NCBI RefSeq assembly: GCF_026535915.1
Contig: NZ_JAFNPF010000001.1
Coordinates: 930,001-994,000 of the forward strand
From: Snodgrassella sp945267035
Lineage (GTDB): Bacteria > Pseudomonadota > Gammaproteobacteria > Burkholderiales > Neisseriaceae
Direction of reading: 5' to 3'
Length of the DNA: 64,000 nt
Within the stretch, counting starts at the first letter, position 1. Each line of letters starts with the position of its first letter. The notes below the pieces were generated by a model, which was not told the DNA's origin, made no database searches, and saw only the letters and a list, made by a program, of their open reading frames with translations. Below, piece by piece: positions 43,250 to 52,234 of this stretch. Made by a program: the position numbers and the translations under genes.

Positions 43250-44197
43250 ATGGATTATGATATTAGTGCGTTTGCCAATCGTTTGGGCAAAAATATTCAA
43301 CATCTACGCAAATGGGCGAAGCGTCAAGGTCTAGATGCCTGGCGCATGTATGACCGTGATGTACCGCAATATCCCTTTGCGGTAGATATTTATGGTGAAC
43401 ATATTCATTTACAGGAATATGACACTGGCTGGTTGATGCACCCGCGGGATTATGAGGCATGGTTGGCAGAAGTGATTGAAGCGGTTGTGTTTGTCACTGG
43501 TTTGCCTGAGGAAAATATTCACGTCAAGCGTCGCACCCGTCAGAAGGGTAAGGAACAATATGATAAAACGGGAAAAGAGGGTGAAGATTTCGTGGTTTAT
43601 GAACACGGGCGCGCTTTTTGGGTAAATCTGGACAAATATCTGGATACTGGCTTATTTCTGGATCACAGACCAACTCGGCAGAAAGTCGGTCAAATTGCTT
43701 CAGGTAAGCGATTTTTAAATTTGTTTGCCTATACAGGTAGTTTTTCCGTTTATGCGGCTAGTGCTGGGGCGGTATATAGCGAGACGGTAGATCTGTCTAA
43801 TACTTATTTAGACTGGGCTAAGCGGAATTTTGCGCTAAATCAGTTGGATATGTCTAAGCATCACATTGTCAGAGCTGATGTTTTCCAATATCTACAAGTG
43901 GCTGAGGCTGAGCAAAAATGCTTTGATTTGATCGTTATGGATCCCCCCAGTTTTTCTAATAGCAAGAAGATGTTGGATATCTTGGATATTCAACGCGATC
44001 ACGTTCGGTTGATTGATGCTGCCATGCGCTTACTTGACCGAGAGGGTATTTTATTTTTTTCCAACAATTTGCGTAGTTTTGAATTAGACCATTTGATAGA
44101 ACAACATTATCAAGTGCGCAATATCACTAAGCAGTCGATACCAGAAGATTTTCGTAACGCTAAAATCCATCAATGCTGGGAAATACGCCCTAAATGA
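43250..44197 (+). CDS. RlmK-type rRNA methyltransferase, stand-alone
   Basis: A 315-residue class I SAM-dependent methyltransferase that resembles the C-terminal RlmK half of E. coli RlmKL, which methylates G2069 of 23S rRNA to m7G. Matching parts are FANRLGKNIQHLRKWAKRQG, KRRTRQKGKEQYDKTGKEGE and FWVNLDKYLDTGLFLDHRPT; the SAM loop is FLNLFAYTGSFSVYAASAGA and the catalytic motif is VMDPPSFSNSKKM. The RlmL (m2G) half with its THUMP domain is absent, so the two activities are on separate genes or the second is missing. The start MDYDISAF has AAAGTTTT before it. It is alone on the plus strand. RlmI-like activity is the alternative. Confidence 0.85.
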   Translation: MDYDISAFANRLGKNIQHLRKWAKRQGLDAWRMYDRDVPQYPFAVDIYGEHIHLQEYDTGWLMHPRDYEAWLAEVIEAVVFVTGLPEENIHVKRRTRQKGKEQYDKTGKEGEDFVVYEHGRAFWVNLDKYLDTGLFLDHRPTRQKVGQIASGKRFLNLFAYTGSFSVYAASAGAVYSETVDLSNTYLDWAKRNFALNQLDMSKHHIVRADVFQYLQVAEAEQKCFDLIVMDPPSFSNSKKMLDILDIQRDHVRLIDAAMRLLDREGILFFSNNLRSFELDHLIEQHYQVRNITKQSIPEDFRNAKIHQCWEIRPK

Positions 44198-44478
44198 GCA
44201 GTGTTACAACAGCTATGAATGTATAAAAGGGTTGGTCGTTTTTTTATCTAAGCTCTAAGGCTCACTCTTCAATCAACTTTTGCATTCTTTTAGCTGGGGC
44301 TCTTCCATTGTTAATCTCTAAACTTGGACACTTGGAATATTGATTTTGTTTCTTATAACCAGCAAAAATGTCTGAAATAGACAAATATTGATCTTTAAAG
44401 GGTGTTTAAGTTGGTTGTGTAATTTTGTGTAGTGATAATTTGTGTTATGGTTAAATTTGATTGTCGGATAATGGGTTG

Positions 44479-45618
44479 ATGATGTCTTCTGATTATATTT
44501 TGCCTCCGGCGATGCTGGGGATTTTAGGCGGCGGACAACTGGCTGCCATGTTTACGCTCGCGGCTAAAAAAATGGGCTATGGTGTAACGGTGGTGGATCC
44601 AGATGCGGATGCCCCGGCAGGAAAGCTTGCGGATGTACATCTATGTGCCAATTATACAGATCATGATGCGTTGCAAACGCTGGCACAATGTGCCGCGGTA
44701 ACCACAGAATTTGAAAATGTCAGTGCTGCATCGATGACATGGTTGGCTCAGTACACGCACGTCTCACCATCCGGTGACTGTGTAGCCATTGCTCAGGATC
44801 GGGAAAAAGAAAAAGCATGGATTCATAAGGCCGGATTGGCTACGGTGCCGTATGCGATGATTTATTCTGCAGCGGATTTACAGGCTGATTATAGTCACAT
44901 GTTACCCGGAATTTTAAAAACCGCAACTTTGGGTTATGACGGCAAAGGGCAAATCACCGTTCATAATCAGGATGAGTTAATTGCTGCTTTTAATCAGTTG
45001 CAACAAGTACGATGTATTTTAGAAAAAAAGGTCGATTTGCATTCGGAAATATCGGTAGTCGTTGCCCGTTTGCAGACCAATCAATTGGTGAGTTTTCCGG
45101 TGGCTGAAAATGTGCATCAAAACGGTATTCTTGCTTATTCGCTCGTGCCAGCCAGATTGCCGGCAGACCTTTTGCTGCAAGCGCAACTTATGGCAAAACA
45201 ATTGGCTGAGGCGATGGACTATATTGGGGTGATGGCAGTCGAATTTTTTGTAGTGGGTTCAGAAATGCGGCTTGCAATTAATGAAATTGCGCCCAGACCG
45301 CACAATTCTGGTCATTACACTTTAGATGCTTGTCTTTCTGATCAATTTGAACAGCAGGTGCGCATCCTGTGTGGATTGCCACCTGCAAAGCCAGATTTAC
45401 TTAAGCCATGTTGTATGGTGAATATTTTGGGAGATATTTGGCCGAAAGAGGGTGAGCCCGATTGGTCGCTCATTCTCGCCCACAAAGCGTGTAAATTACA
45501 CTTATATGGCAAAAAAAAGGTCAGAAAAGGGCGCAAAATGGGACATTTTACGGTGTTGGCTGATGATGTGGATCAAGCATTCAGTACCGCACACGAGATA
45601 GGTGGTCAGTTAAATTAA
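44479..45618 (+). CDS. purK: 5-(carboxyamino)imidazole ribonucleotide synthase PurK
   Basis: ATP-grasp enzyme that carboxylates AIR using bicarbonate in purine synthesis. About 379 residues. LGILGGGQLAAMFTLAAKKM is the conserved N-terminus; LKTATLGYDGKGQ and AVEFFVVGSEMRLAINEIAP, RPHNSGHYTLDACLSDQFEQ follow, the latter typical of PurK. The start was set at the ATGATG at 44479; the frame is open with a TTG at 44461 but without a better signal. It is about 60 bases upstream of the SulP gene on the same strand; purE is not in the window. Confidence 0.96.
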   Translation: MMSSDYILPPAMLGILGGGQLAAMFTLAAKKMGYGVTVVDPDADAPAGKLADVHLCANYTDHDALQTLAQCAAVTTEFENVSAASMTWLAQYTHVSPSGDCVAIAQDREKEKAWIHKAGLATVPYAMIYSAADLQADYSHMLPGILKTATLGYDGKGQITVHNQDELIAAFNQLQQVRCILEKKVDLHSEISVVVARLQTNQLVSFPVAENVHQNGILAYSLVPARLPADLLLQAQLMAKQLAEAMDYIGVMAVEFFVVGSEMRLAINEIAPRPHNSGHYTLDACLSDQFEQQVRILCGLPPAKPDLLKPCCMVNILGDIWPKEGEPDWSLILAHKACKLHLYGKKKVRKGRKMGHFTVLADDVDQAFSTAHEIGGQLN

Positions 45619-45678
45619 TAAACCCCTTAACCGATTTAATAATAATAAGTAACTAATTAAAACAACAGGAGGATGTGA

Positions 45679-47262
45679 TTGCAATCTGTCACGGGAAAAT
45701 GCGTATTTGATAAGGCGAGCCTGCCACATAGCTGGATGATTATCGGCTATATTTTGCCTATGGCTCTTGCCTGTGCTGGTTTAGCTGGATTACCAATCAT
45801 AATGGGTATAGTCAGTGTAGTGGCCGCATTGCTCTGCTGTCTCATTTTTGGTGAGCGAACTGAAGCGTTAATGGTGGTAACGCCTTATTCAACTTTGATA
45901 CTTTCAACAGCCATGACATTTTATCAAGGCATCTTGGCTGAACAATCAGCTGTGGTCAGTTTGCTGACCTTATTTACTGGTATGTGGCTGTTATTTCTCA
46001 CCGTGGTTTTTCCGTCCAAACGGATGACATGGATAGCCAGACCAGTTTGGCATGGCATTTGTCTGGGTATTATTGGAACATTAGTTTTACAAGTAGTGCC
46101 GGTGATACTGGGGGTAACGCCTGATGGCAGTTCTTGGCATTCTTTTTTTACGACCATATTGAATTGGCACAACTGGAATTGGCCAAGCTTGGTGCTTGCC
46201 ATCTTATCAGTTTTTCTTTTCCTATTATGGCGTACAGATTATCAACCAAAAGCGTTGTGGTTGATCCTTTTGATGTGGATTATTGATCTTATATGGCCAT
46301 TTGAGCTGCTGGGCGTTGCCACACCTATGCAACAACCATGGCAGTTTTGGTCTTTGCAACAAGTGACCCAACCAGACTGGCTATCTATAATTTTTATGAG
46401 TGCCTCGGTTGCTTTATTCATCTACGTGGAAGTTTGTCAACATCTGGCTTTTAAAATGCAACACAATTTTGTGATGGCGAGTGTAAGTAATATCATTTCA
46501 GCTATATCTGGCGGAATGGTGGTAGGTCTGTGCCGTTTTTCCGGTCGTGTCTATAAGATTGAGCGTCGATCTTTAATTATCACGCTATGTTTGGTGTGTT
46601 GTACTTTTTATTTATGGTGGTCTGCACAAGTCCCTTTACCGGTTCTGGCGGTGATCGTGCTGTATATGATGTATTGTCAGTTTAAATGGAGTGAATTAAC
46701 TTTATATAAGCATCAATGGGGTGATTTATTCCTGCTTTTTGCTGCTGCCTTTATAATTTTATTTTTGGGCATTTTGTCTGGCTTATGGTTGGTGGTCAGT
46801 TTAAGTCTCATTTACATGTGGTGGCGAGTGGTGAGAGAACATGCTTGGCCATCAATGCCGACTGAAATACAGATAGTAAATGATGTCATTCTAATCACAT
46901 TGCCACAAGTTTTATTGTTTGCAAATGCCCGATATCTACTGGACGACGTGAATAATAAAGTTAAAGATCTACCTTTTCAGCACGTTTATATGGATGTCAG
47001 TAATGGTTGTCGTATAGGCGTTACCGTGATGATTTATTTGCAAATATTTGCGCATAAAATGGCTTGTCAGGGCAAGATCATAATTTTGTGTGGTTTGAAC
47101 CAGCAAAATCTCGATAAACTCGCATTAAAACAGCTGAATTATTTGCCCAAGCAGCAACTGAGCCAGAATAAAGCTGTTGATTTATTGCAGACAGATTTAT
47201 TTTGTGACCATGTTACTCGGTATAGTGTTGAAGAAGTTATGGGTATATGGAAAAACACCTGA
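45679..47262 (+). CDS. SulP-family anion transporter with STAS domain
   Basis: A 527-residue inner-membrane protein with about 11-13 hydrophobic segments (residues 15 to about 380) followed by a C-terminal STAS domain from about residue 393 (EIQIVNDVILITLPQVLLFA, VYMDVSNGCRIGVTVMIYL). SulP proteins carry sulfate, bicarbonate or dicarboxylates. Translation starts at TTG (45679-45681), six bases after a perfect AGGAGG at 45667-45672; the only ATG between is followed by a stop, so the TTG is convincing. Sequence identity to classic SulP signatures is low in the membrane part, so the substrate cannot be inferred. It is 60 bases downstream of purK. Confidence 0.75.
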   Translation: MQSVTGKCVFDKASLPHSWMIIGYILPMALACAGLAGLPIIMGIVSVVAALLCCLIFGERTEALMVVTPYSTLILSTAMTFYQGILAEQSAVVSLLTLFTGMWLLFLTVVFPSKRMTWIARPVWHGICLGIIGTLVLQVVPVILGVTPDGSSWHSFFTTILNWHNWNWPSLVLAILSVFLFLLWRTDYQPKALWLILLMWIIDLIWPFELLGVATPMQQPWQFWSLQQVTQPDWLSIIFMSASVALFIYVEVCQHLAFKMQHNFVMASVSNIISAISGGMVVGLCRFSGRVYKIERRSLIITLCLVCCTFYLWWSAQVPLPVLAVIVLYMMYCQFKWSELTLYKHQWGDLFLLFAAAFIILFLGILSGLWLVVSLSLIYMWWRVVREHAWPSMPTEIQIVNDVILITLPQVLLFANARYLLDDVNNKVKDLPFQHVYMDVSNGCRIGVTVMIYLQIFAHKMACQGKIIILCGLNQQNLDKLALKQLNYLPKQQLSQNKAVDLLQTDLFCDHVTRYSVEEVMGIWKNT

Positions 47263-47384
47263 AAACACATTGATTTCTGATGCTATAGTTAAAGTCCACT
47301 TAAAAAAGAGGATTAAGAAAAGCGGATGTATAAATTTCAATAACCACAGAAATAAAAAAGAATAGCTGTTACAGAGTCAATGAA

Positions 47385-47579
47385 ATGGCAAATTATAAAA
47401 GTAGTAAAAAAAATAGATGGTATGTTTGTCTGTTTTTTAAAGAAGCTTATTTTGTCAGAACATTAACCGGAGAAAACTTATTTGAAAAAGGGAAGGGATA
47501 TCCAAAGAAAATCGACCCAAGTATAAGAAAATTTGTAATCACTTCTGAACAAATGCCTTCTTTTAAAAGAGTAGAGTAG
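47385..47579 (+). CDS. Possible 64-residue protein in AT-rich insert
   Basis: A short basic frame, MANYKSSKKNRWYVCLFFKE then AYFVRTLTGENLFEKGKGYP and onward, ending EQMPSFKRVE. No strong ribosome binding site and no family recognised. It may be real or a relic of a longer gene; the whole stretch 47263-48472 is more AT-rich than purK and hisC on either side, suggesting an acquired insert. Confidence 0.35.
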   Translation: MANYKSSKKNRWYVCLFFKEAYFVRTLTGENLFEKGKGYPKKIDPSIRKFVITSEQMPSFKRVE

Positions 47580-47657
47580 ACAAAGGCTCATTGGGAACAA
47601 CTGGATTATGCAATCCTACTGCATATGCTGATAGATAAAATCCATTACAGGAAACTT

Positions 47658-48263
47658 ATGAGAAAAATATTGTTATTATTTCCAGCCTTATTTTATTTTT
47701 GTTCGTCAATCGTGCTATGCCAAAGTGTACAAAAGATAACAACGATCAAGCATGACTTATCTTTCTGCAATTTCCAATTTAGAGAATATGAAAAAGAAGA
47801 TAGACCCTATACCCTATCTTTTGTAGAAGATACGATCAATCATATTCGTTTTGATGCATACAGCACAAATTTATTCGATGAAACATTTAATCCTGATAAT
47901 TGCACCAAAAAACCGGTGCATTTTCCCTTATATCAAAAAAAAATTTCATCCTCTGATAAACCAGCCTTATTTATCTTTGTTAATGGAATATATGTGCCAA
48001 TAAAAGAGAATTTAGACTATACAACCTTTATACCTCGACGATTAAGCTATATTAAGAGTAAAGGTACAGCTTATTTACTTTTTCAACTAGATAATTTCAG
48101 CTCAACCTCAAGCAACTACACGCGACTAAGCTATACTACTATCTTGTTAAAGTTAAAAGCCAATGATGCAGTAGATGACCAATTTATCTATACTTCGCTT
48201 AAAATGGAAGAACCGGGATTTATTTTAAAACGATATGCATCAAACAATAAAGATTTTCAATAA
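47658..48263 (+). CDS. Secreted protein of unknown function
   Basis: A protein of about 201 residues with a clear signal peptide (MRKILLLFPALFYFCSSIVL, cleavage near residue 22). The ATG at 47658-47660 follows AGGAAACTT; an upstream ATG at 47625 would bury the signal peptide. The mature part is beta-rich, with two cysteines (FCNFQF and DNCTKK) and a YTRLSYTTILLKLKAND segment. No family recognised. It is AT-rich and isolated between the SulP gene and hisC. Its size and location are like immunity proteins against periplasmic toxins, but this is only a guess. Confidence 0.6.
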   Translation: MRKILLLFPALFYFCSSIVLCQSVQKITTIKHDLSFCNFQFREYEKEDRPYTLSFVEDTINHIRFDAYSTNLFDETFNPDNCTKKPVHFPLYQKKISSSDKPALFIFVNGIYVPIKENLDYTTFIPRRLSYIKSKGTAYLLFQLDNFSSTSSNYTRLSYTTILLKLKANDAVDDQFIYTSLKMEEPGFILKRYASNNKDFQ

Positions 48264-48472
48264 ATTGATATAAAAGATTTAGTCACTACAGAATCCTTGG
48301 ATAAATCATCAAAAATTTAGCAAAAAATGTATCCTTAGAAAAAATAGTAGAAAATAAGCAAGTTAACTTTTAAGTCAATCAGTCTGATAGAGAATGAATG
48401 CCATAAAAGAAAAAGGAAGAAATTTAAACTGGAACATCAGAAGAAATCAATAAAATAAGGGTAGCAGCTATT

Positions 48473-49531
48473 ATGAGTATATTTTGGAGTGAAACGGCTA
48501 GACTTTTGCATCCCTATACACCGGGGGAGCAGCCTAAGTTGAACAATTTAGTTAAATTGAACACCAATGAAAATCCATATCCTCCTTCGCCTCAAGTTCT
48601 TGCAGCAATGCGCCAGGCAGTCAATGCTGATTTACGCCTTTACCCTGATCCACAATCAACCCAGCTTAGGCAAACCATTGCTGACTATTATCAGCTAGAT
48701 ATTAAACAAGTGTTTGTAGGTAATGGTTCAGATGAAGTGCTGGCATTAGCATTTGCAACTTTTTTTCAAGGTAAAAATGATTTACTACTGCCAGATATAA
48801 GCTATAGCTTTTATCCGGTTTACTGTCAGTTATATGGCGTACAGCCAAAGTTTATTGCTTTGAATGAACAGTTTGCCATTAATCCACAAGATTATAGTGG
48901 TGCTAAAGCTGGCGTGATTTTGCCCAATCCAAATGCGCCCACTGGTAGTTTGTTGTCTTTACCGCAAATTGAGCAGATTATTGAGAGTAATCGATCATGT
49001 GTCGTGGTTATTGATGAAGCTTATATTGATTTTGGAGGAAAATCAGCGGTTACGCTGATTAACCGTTATCCTAATTTGCTGGTGACACAGACATTATCTA
49101 AATCCCGTTCTCTGGCTGGAATGCGCGTTGGTTTGGCCTTGGGACATGAAAAACTGATCGAAGGATTGGAACGGGTTAAAAATAGTTTCAATTCATATCC
49201 ACTTGATCGAGTAGCACAGGCCGGAGCAATAGCTGCATTTGAAGACGAAGATTATTTTCGCCAAATGTCTACTCAGGTAATCGAAAATAGAATCTGGCTG
49301 GAGCAGCAATTAGTCGCTCTACAGTTTAAGGTGCTACCTTCAGCTGCCAACTTCGTTTTTGCCACACATCCTCATTTTAGTGCTGAATCAATATATGCTC
49401 ATTTACGTAGCCAAGGTGTGATTGTGCGTCATTTTGCTCAGCCACGGATAGAGCATTTTCTGCGTATTAGCGTTGGTACCCCAGAACAGCAACAACAATT
49501 AATACAGGCTTTGCAAGCTTTGATATTCTAA
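48473..49531 (+). CDS. hisC: Histidinol-phosphate aminotransferase HisC
   Basis: PLP-dependent enzyme converting imidazole acetol phosphate to histidinol phosphate in histidine synthesis. The 352-residue protein has KLNTNENPYPPSPQVLAAMR near the N-terminus, LYPDPQSTQLRQTIA, GNGSDEVL, PNPNAPTGSLLSL, VVIDEAYIDFGG and the PLP lysine in TLSKSRSLAGMRVGLALG. The C-terminal HFLRISVGTPEQQQQL carries the substrate arginine. The start MSIFWSETARLLHPY has a weak AAGGGT site. No other his gene is adjacent, as expected for a dispersed pathway. Confidence 0.96.
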   Translation: MSIFWSETARLLHPYTPGEQPKLNNLVKLNTNENPYPPSPQVLAAMRQAVNADLRLYPDPQSTQLRQTIADYYQLDIKQVFVGNGSDEVLALAFATFFQGKNDLLLPDISYSFYPVYCQLYGVQPKFIALNEQFAINPQDYSGAKAGVILPNPNAPTGSLLSLPQIEQIIESNRSCVVVIDEAYIDFGGKSAVTLINRYPNLLVTQTLSKSRSLAGMRVGLALGHEKLIEGLERVKNSFNSYPLDRVAQAGAIAAFEDEDYFRQMSTQVIENRIWLEQQLVALQFKVLPSAANFVFATHPHFSAESIYAHLRSQGVIVRHFAQPRIEHFLRISVGTPEQQQQLIQALQALIF

Positions 49532-49745
49532 ATTCATTTTGTTAATAGACCTTGTTGAGTAAAACATCGTGCAACAGAAAGGAAGTGTAATATTTGATTT
49601 AGCTTATTCAATGGGTTATCGAGTCATCATTCATTATGTAACAGATTAAATCAATAAGAAAAAAAATATAGTATTGCCACTCAGTCATGATATTTGCAGT
49701 TATATTGCTTTTTGATAATAAAATATTATCTACAGATCAATATAA

Positions 49746-50384
49746 TTAAGAATATTTTTGGTGGCTTTCTAATATTTCTATCATAGGTTTGGTTGCAATA
49801 TCCAAAGGGCTTCTGCCATAGTTATTTTTGTGGTTAGGATCGGCGCCATGTTCCATAAACAGTTTAACAATTAGTAGCTCATCTGTTTCTTTTCCTTTTA
49901 TACCAGCATTATGAACAACAGAACCTAACGGTTGGTTTCCAGAGGTATCAGTGATATTGATATCTGCCCCGTTATCCAGCAATAGTTTGGCAATCTGTAA
50001 ACGGTTTTCCGCTGTTGCACTCGGTACGGGGCTGGGGTCTCCGATGTAATAAAGCGGTGGTCTACCATAAGCATCTAATGCATTGACATTTGCTCCATAT
50101 TTTATAAGTAGTTTTGCGGGTTCAACCTTTCCCTGTATGGCTGCAGTAAATAAAGGGGTGAATTTTAATCCTTTTTTTTCGACGTTTATATCTTCAGGAG
50201 TACATTTTTTGAGTTCTTTTTCCAAATTTTCCACGTCGTTTCTTAGCACTAATTGATGTAATATACTCCTCACTTCTTGTCTTTTATCATCTCGGTTACA
50301 AGCGAGTTTATGTAATTCATATTTCATCGTGCCTCTAAATTTTTGGCGTATACAAAGTACTAATTGATGTAATAGTTTACCCAT
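49746..50384 (-). CDS. Ankyrin-repeat protein, copy 1 of five
   Basis: A 212-residue protein with a helical N-terminus (MGKLLHQLVLCIRQKFRGTM) and about four ankyrin repeats: KFTPLFTAAIQGKVEPAKLL, GRPPLYYIGDPSPV, ENRLQIAKLLLDNGADINIT, and VKLFMEHGADPNHKNNYGRS plus PLDIATKPMIEILESHQK. It has the type A N-terminus (HKLACNRDDKRQEV) and a diverged type 1 C-terminus compared with its paralogs at 51389-54466. It is separated from them by a lipoprotein gene and a small frame. No signal peptide, so cytoplasmic. Ankyrin proteins act through protein binding; an immunity role is inference from the array and its AT-rich context. Confidence 0.8.
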   Translation of the reverse strand: MGKLLHQLVLCIRQKFRGTMKYELHKLACNRDDKRQEVRSILHQLVLRNDVENLEKELKKCTPEDINVEKKGLKFTPLFTAAIQGKVEPAKLLIKYGANVNALDAYGRPPLYYIGDPSPVPSATAENRLQIAKLLLDNGADINITDTSGNQPLGSVVHNAGIKGKETDELLIVKLFMEHGADPNHKNNYGRSPLDIATKPMIEILESHQKYS

Positions 50385-50507
50385 AATTTATCGAATTGAA
50401 ATTGTTTAAAATGTTTGAACTAATATGGTTTTTAAAAATGCTATGTCCATATCCCAAGTCTTTTAGATACGTAAATTCTTGAGCTTTATTTTATTTTTCT
50501 AATTGAT

Positions 50508-51053
50508 TTATCCAGCTTCTTGTCTGCCAAAATTGGTTATTTGCTTATTTTCAATTTTAAAAAAGTAGATAACACTACTTTCATCTGCATATTCTTCTGT
50601 TTCATAGTAGTTTAAAATAGCCATCCTATAAAAACAATCCTCTTGGAAATAGCTTAGCTCAATTGTCGTTGATTCATTTTTTGATTGTTTATCTTCTATA
50701 ACAAATTTAGCCTTATACTTTTTTTGGAATATTAAATTTCTTGAGAAAAATTTAGTATTTAAATCATTCAAAAAAATTTCTAATAATTCCTGAGTTAAAT
50801 CTATAGACTCTTTTTTCTTTCCTAAATATTGTTTATTAACTGTTGAATCTAGTTTTTGAAAAAATAAAGTTTTTACATCTTTTTCCTTTAACATAAGAAT
50901 ATCCAAAGGCCTACAACTTTTATTCCTGTTTATGGTAACCTTTAAGTTTTCTTTAGGCTGATCTAATCTTTTTTGATTGGGGTCATTAGAACAACTCACG
51001 ATTAAAGTTAATATTAAAATAAAACATTTCATTATTACGTTTTTAGTATCCAT
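50508..51053 (-). CDS. Lipoprotein of unknown function between ankyrin genes
   Basis: A protein of about 181 residues. The hydrophobic N-terminus MKCFILILTLIVSCSNDPNQ ends in a lipobox-like IVSC, so it is probably a lipoprotein. The mature part is Lys- and Glu-rich with FFQKLDSTVNKQYLGKKKES and a C-terminal YETEEYADESSVIYFF. No family recognised. Starts at 51053 (MDTKNVIMK) or 51032 (MKCFIL) are possible; the longer frame to 51116 is not needed. It overlaps no gene, and a small frame of 64 residues ends just upstream on the same strand. Possible surface or periplasmic partner of the ankyrin island; not proven. Confidence 0.6.
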   Translation of the reverse strand: MDTKNVIMKCFILILTLIVSCSNDPNQKRLDQPKENLKVTINRNKSCRPLDILMLKEKDVKTLFFQKLDSTVNKQYLGKKKESIDLTQELLEIFLNDLNTKFFSRNLIFQKKYKAKFVIEDKQSKNESTTIELSYFQEDCFYRMAILNYYETEEYADESSVIYFFKIENKQITNFGRQEAG

Positions 51054-51060
51054 TAGGCAT

Positions 51061-51255
51061 TCAATATTCCTGAACTTGATTTCGTCTGTATTTAACAATA
51101 TTAACCATAACATCATCTTTCACAGCAGCACCACCTTTAGCCTGATTTCCTTCTAAAACCCAAACAGAAGTATCATCAAACTTATAAACAAATGTAGCAT
51201 GCAACCAATGCATTTTTGCAATAGTATTTTTATTATCACTAGTCAAATTCATCAT
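51061..51255 (-). CDS. Small frame with an N-terminus shared with the ankyrin spacers
   Basis: A 64-residue frame. Its first 12 residues (MMNLTSDNKNTI) are encoded by the same sequence that lies before ankyrin copies 2-4, where it reads MMNLTNDNKNTI and then diverges. The rest, MHWLHATFVYKFDDTSVWVL then EGNQAKGGAAVKDDVMVNIV, is unique and beta-like. It may be the surviving end of a larger gene fused to the repeat by recombination, or a real small protein beginning at the internal ATG. It ends eight bases before the lipoprotein start. No family recognised. Confidence 0.4.
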   Translation of the reverse strand: MMNLTSDNKNTIAKMHWLHATFVYKFDDTSVWVLEGNQAKGGAAVKDDVMVNIVKYRRNQVQEY

Positions 51256-51259
51256 ATGA

Positions 51260-51350
51260 ACTGTAATCTGTTCTATTGTAGATTTACAGAGTACTTATTT
51301 TGGTTTTTATAATTTTGGTTAAAAGGGAGTTAGTGTAAGTGGTATTTATA
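51260..51350 (-). pseudogene. Ankyrin gene 5'-fragment relic after copy 2
   Basis: Same version as 52106-52195 (ATACCACTTACACTAACTCC, AAGTACTCTGTAAATCTACA). It runs directly into the start of the 64-residue frame at 51255. Confidence 0.6.
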
Positions 51351-51388
51351 ATGACCTTTTATTTTAAAAGTATATAAATGCTATTTTT

Positions 51389-52027
51389 TTATTTTTGGTG
51401 GCTTTCTAATATTTCTTGTAATGCACTATTATTGTAAAGTTTAGCTATATCTAATGGTTTTTTTCCATATTTATTTATATGGTTAGGATCTGCACCATGT
51501 TCCATAAACAGCTTCACAATCGGCAGTTCTTCTTTTTTTTTACCTCTTGCATTATATACAACCGGCCATAAAGGTTGTGCGCCATCTACGTCAGTGATAT
51601 TGACATCTGCTCCGTTATCCAGCAATAGTTTGGCGACCTGTAAGCGGTTTTCCGCTGTTGCGCTCGGTACGGGGCTAGGGTCTCCGATGTAATAAAGCGG
51701 AGGTCTACCATAAGCATCTAATGCATTGACATTTGCTCCATATTTTATAAGTAGTTTTGCGGGTTCAACCTTTCCCTGTATGGCTGCAGTAAATAAAGGG
51801 GTGAATTTTAATCCTTTTTTTTCGACGTTTATATCTTCAAGAGTGCATTTTTTAAGTTCTTTTTCCAAATTTTCCACGTCGTTTCTTAGCACTAATTGAT
51901 GTAATATTCTCCTCACTTCTTGTCTTGTATCATCTCGGTTACAAGCGAGTTTATGTAAGTGGTATTTTGGAGTGCCTCTAAATTTTTGGCGTATACTTAA
52001 CGCTAATTGATGTAATATTTTACGCAT
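51389..52027 (-). CDS. Ankyrin-repeat protein, copy 2 of five
   Basis: A 212-residue paralog. N-terminus MRKILHQLALSIRQKFRGTP, then the type A segment (HKLACNRDDTRQEVRRILHQ and NVEKKGLKFTPLFTAAIQGK). The central repeats are YGANVNALDAYGRPPLYYIG and ENRLQVAKLLLDNGADVNIT. The C-terminus is type 1: VKLFMEHGADPNHINKYGKK then PLDIAKLYNNSALQEILESH. Four ankyrin repeats can be counted. No signal peptide. It is followed, on the transcription side, by the spacer with relic and the small frame. Probably an immunity or protein-binding adaptor; inferred, not shown. Confidence 0.8.
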   Translation of the reverse strand: MRKILHQLALSIRQKFRGTPKYHLHKLACNRDDTRQEVRRILHQLVLRNDVENLEKELKKCTLEDINVEKKGLKFTPLFTAAIQGKVEPAKLLIKYGANVNALDAYGRPPLYYIGDPSPVPSATAENRLQVAKLLLDNGADVNITDVDGAQPLWPVVYNARGKKKEELPIVKLFMEHGADPNHINKYGKKPLDIAKLYNNSALQEILESHQK

Positions 52028-52105
52028 AATTTATACAATTCATATTTTTAAATATTTGAACTAATATAGTATTTTTATTATCATTGGTCAAATTCATCAT
52101 ATGAA

Positions 52106-52195
52106 CTGTAATCTGTTCTATTGTAGATTTACAGAGTACTTATTTTGGTTTTTATAATTTTGGTTAAAAGGGAGATAGTGTAAGTGGTATTTCAT
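52106..52195 (-). pseudogene. Ankyrin gene 5'-fragment relic in the spacer between copies 3 and 2
   Basis: A second version of the relic. It reads ATACCACTTACACTATCTCC then CTTTTAACCAAAATTATAAA and AAGTACTCTGTAAATCTACA, closer to the type A start (AAATACCACTTACATAAACT) in its first part and to type B (GAAGTACTGTGTAAATGTAC) in its second. Confidence 0.6.
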
Positions 52196-52234
52196 AATGA
52201 CCTCTAATTTTAGAAGTATACCAATGCTATTTTT

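Noticed and set aside
47177..47365. 62-codon frame overlapping the end of the SulP gene
   Set aside because: Most of it is a shadow of the SulP coding region and the remainder is low-complexity Lys-rich sequence.
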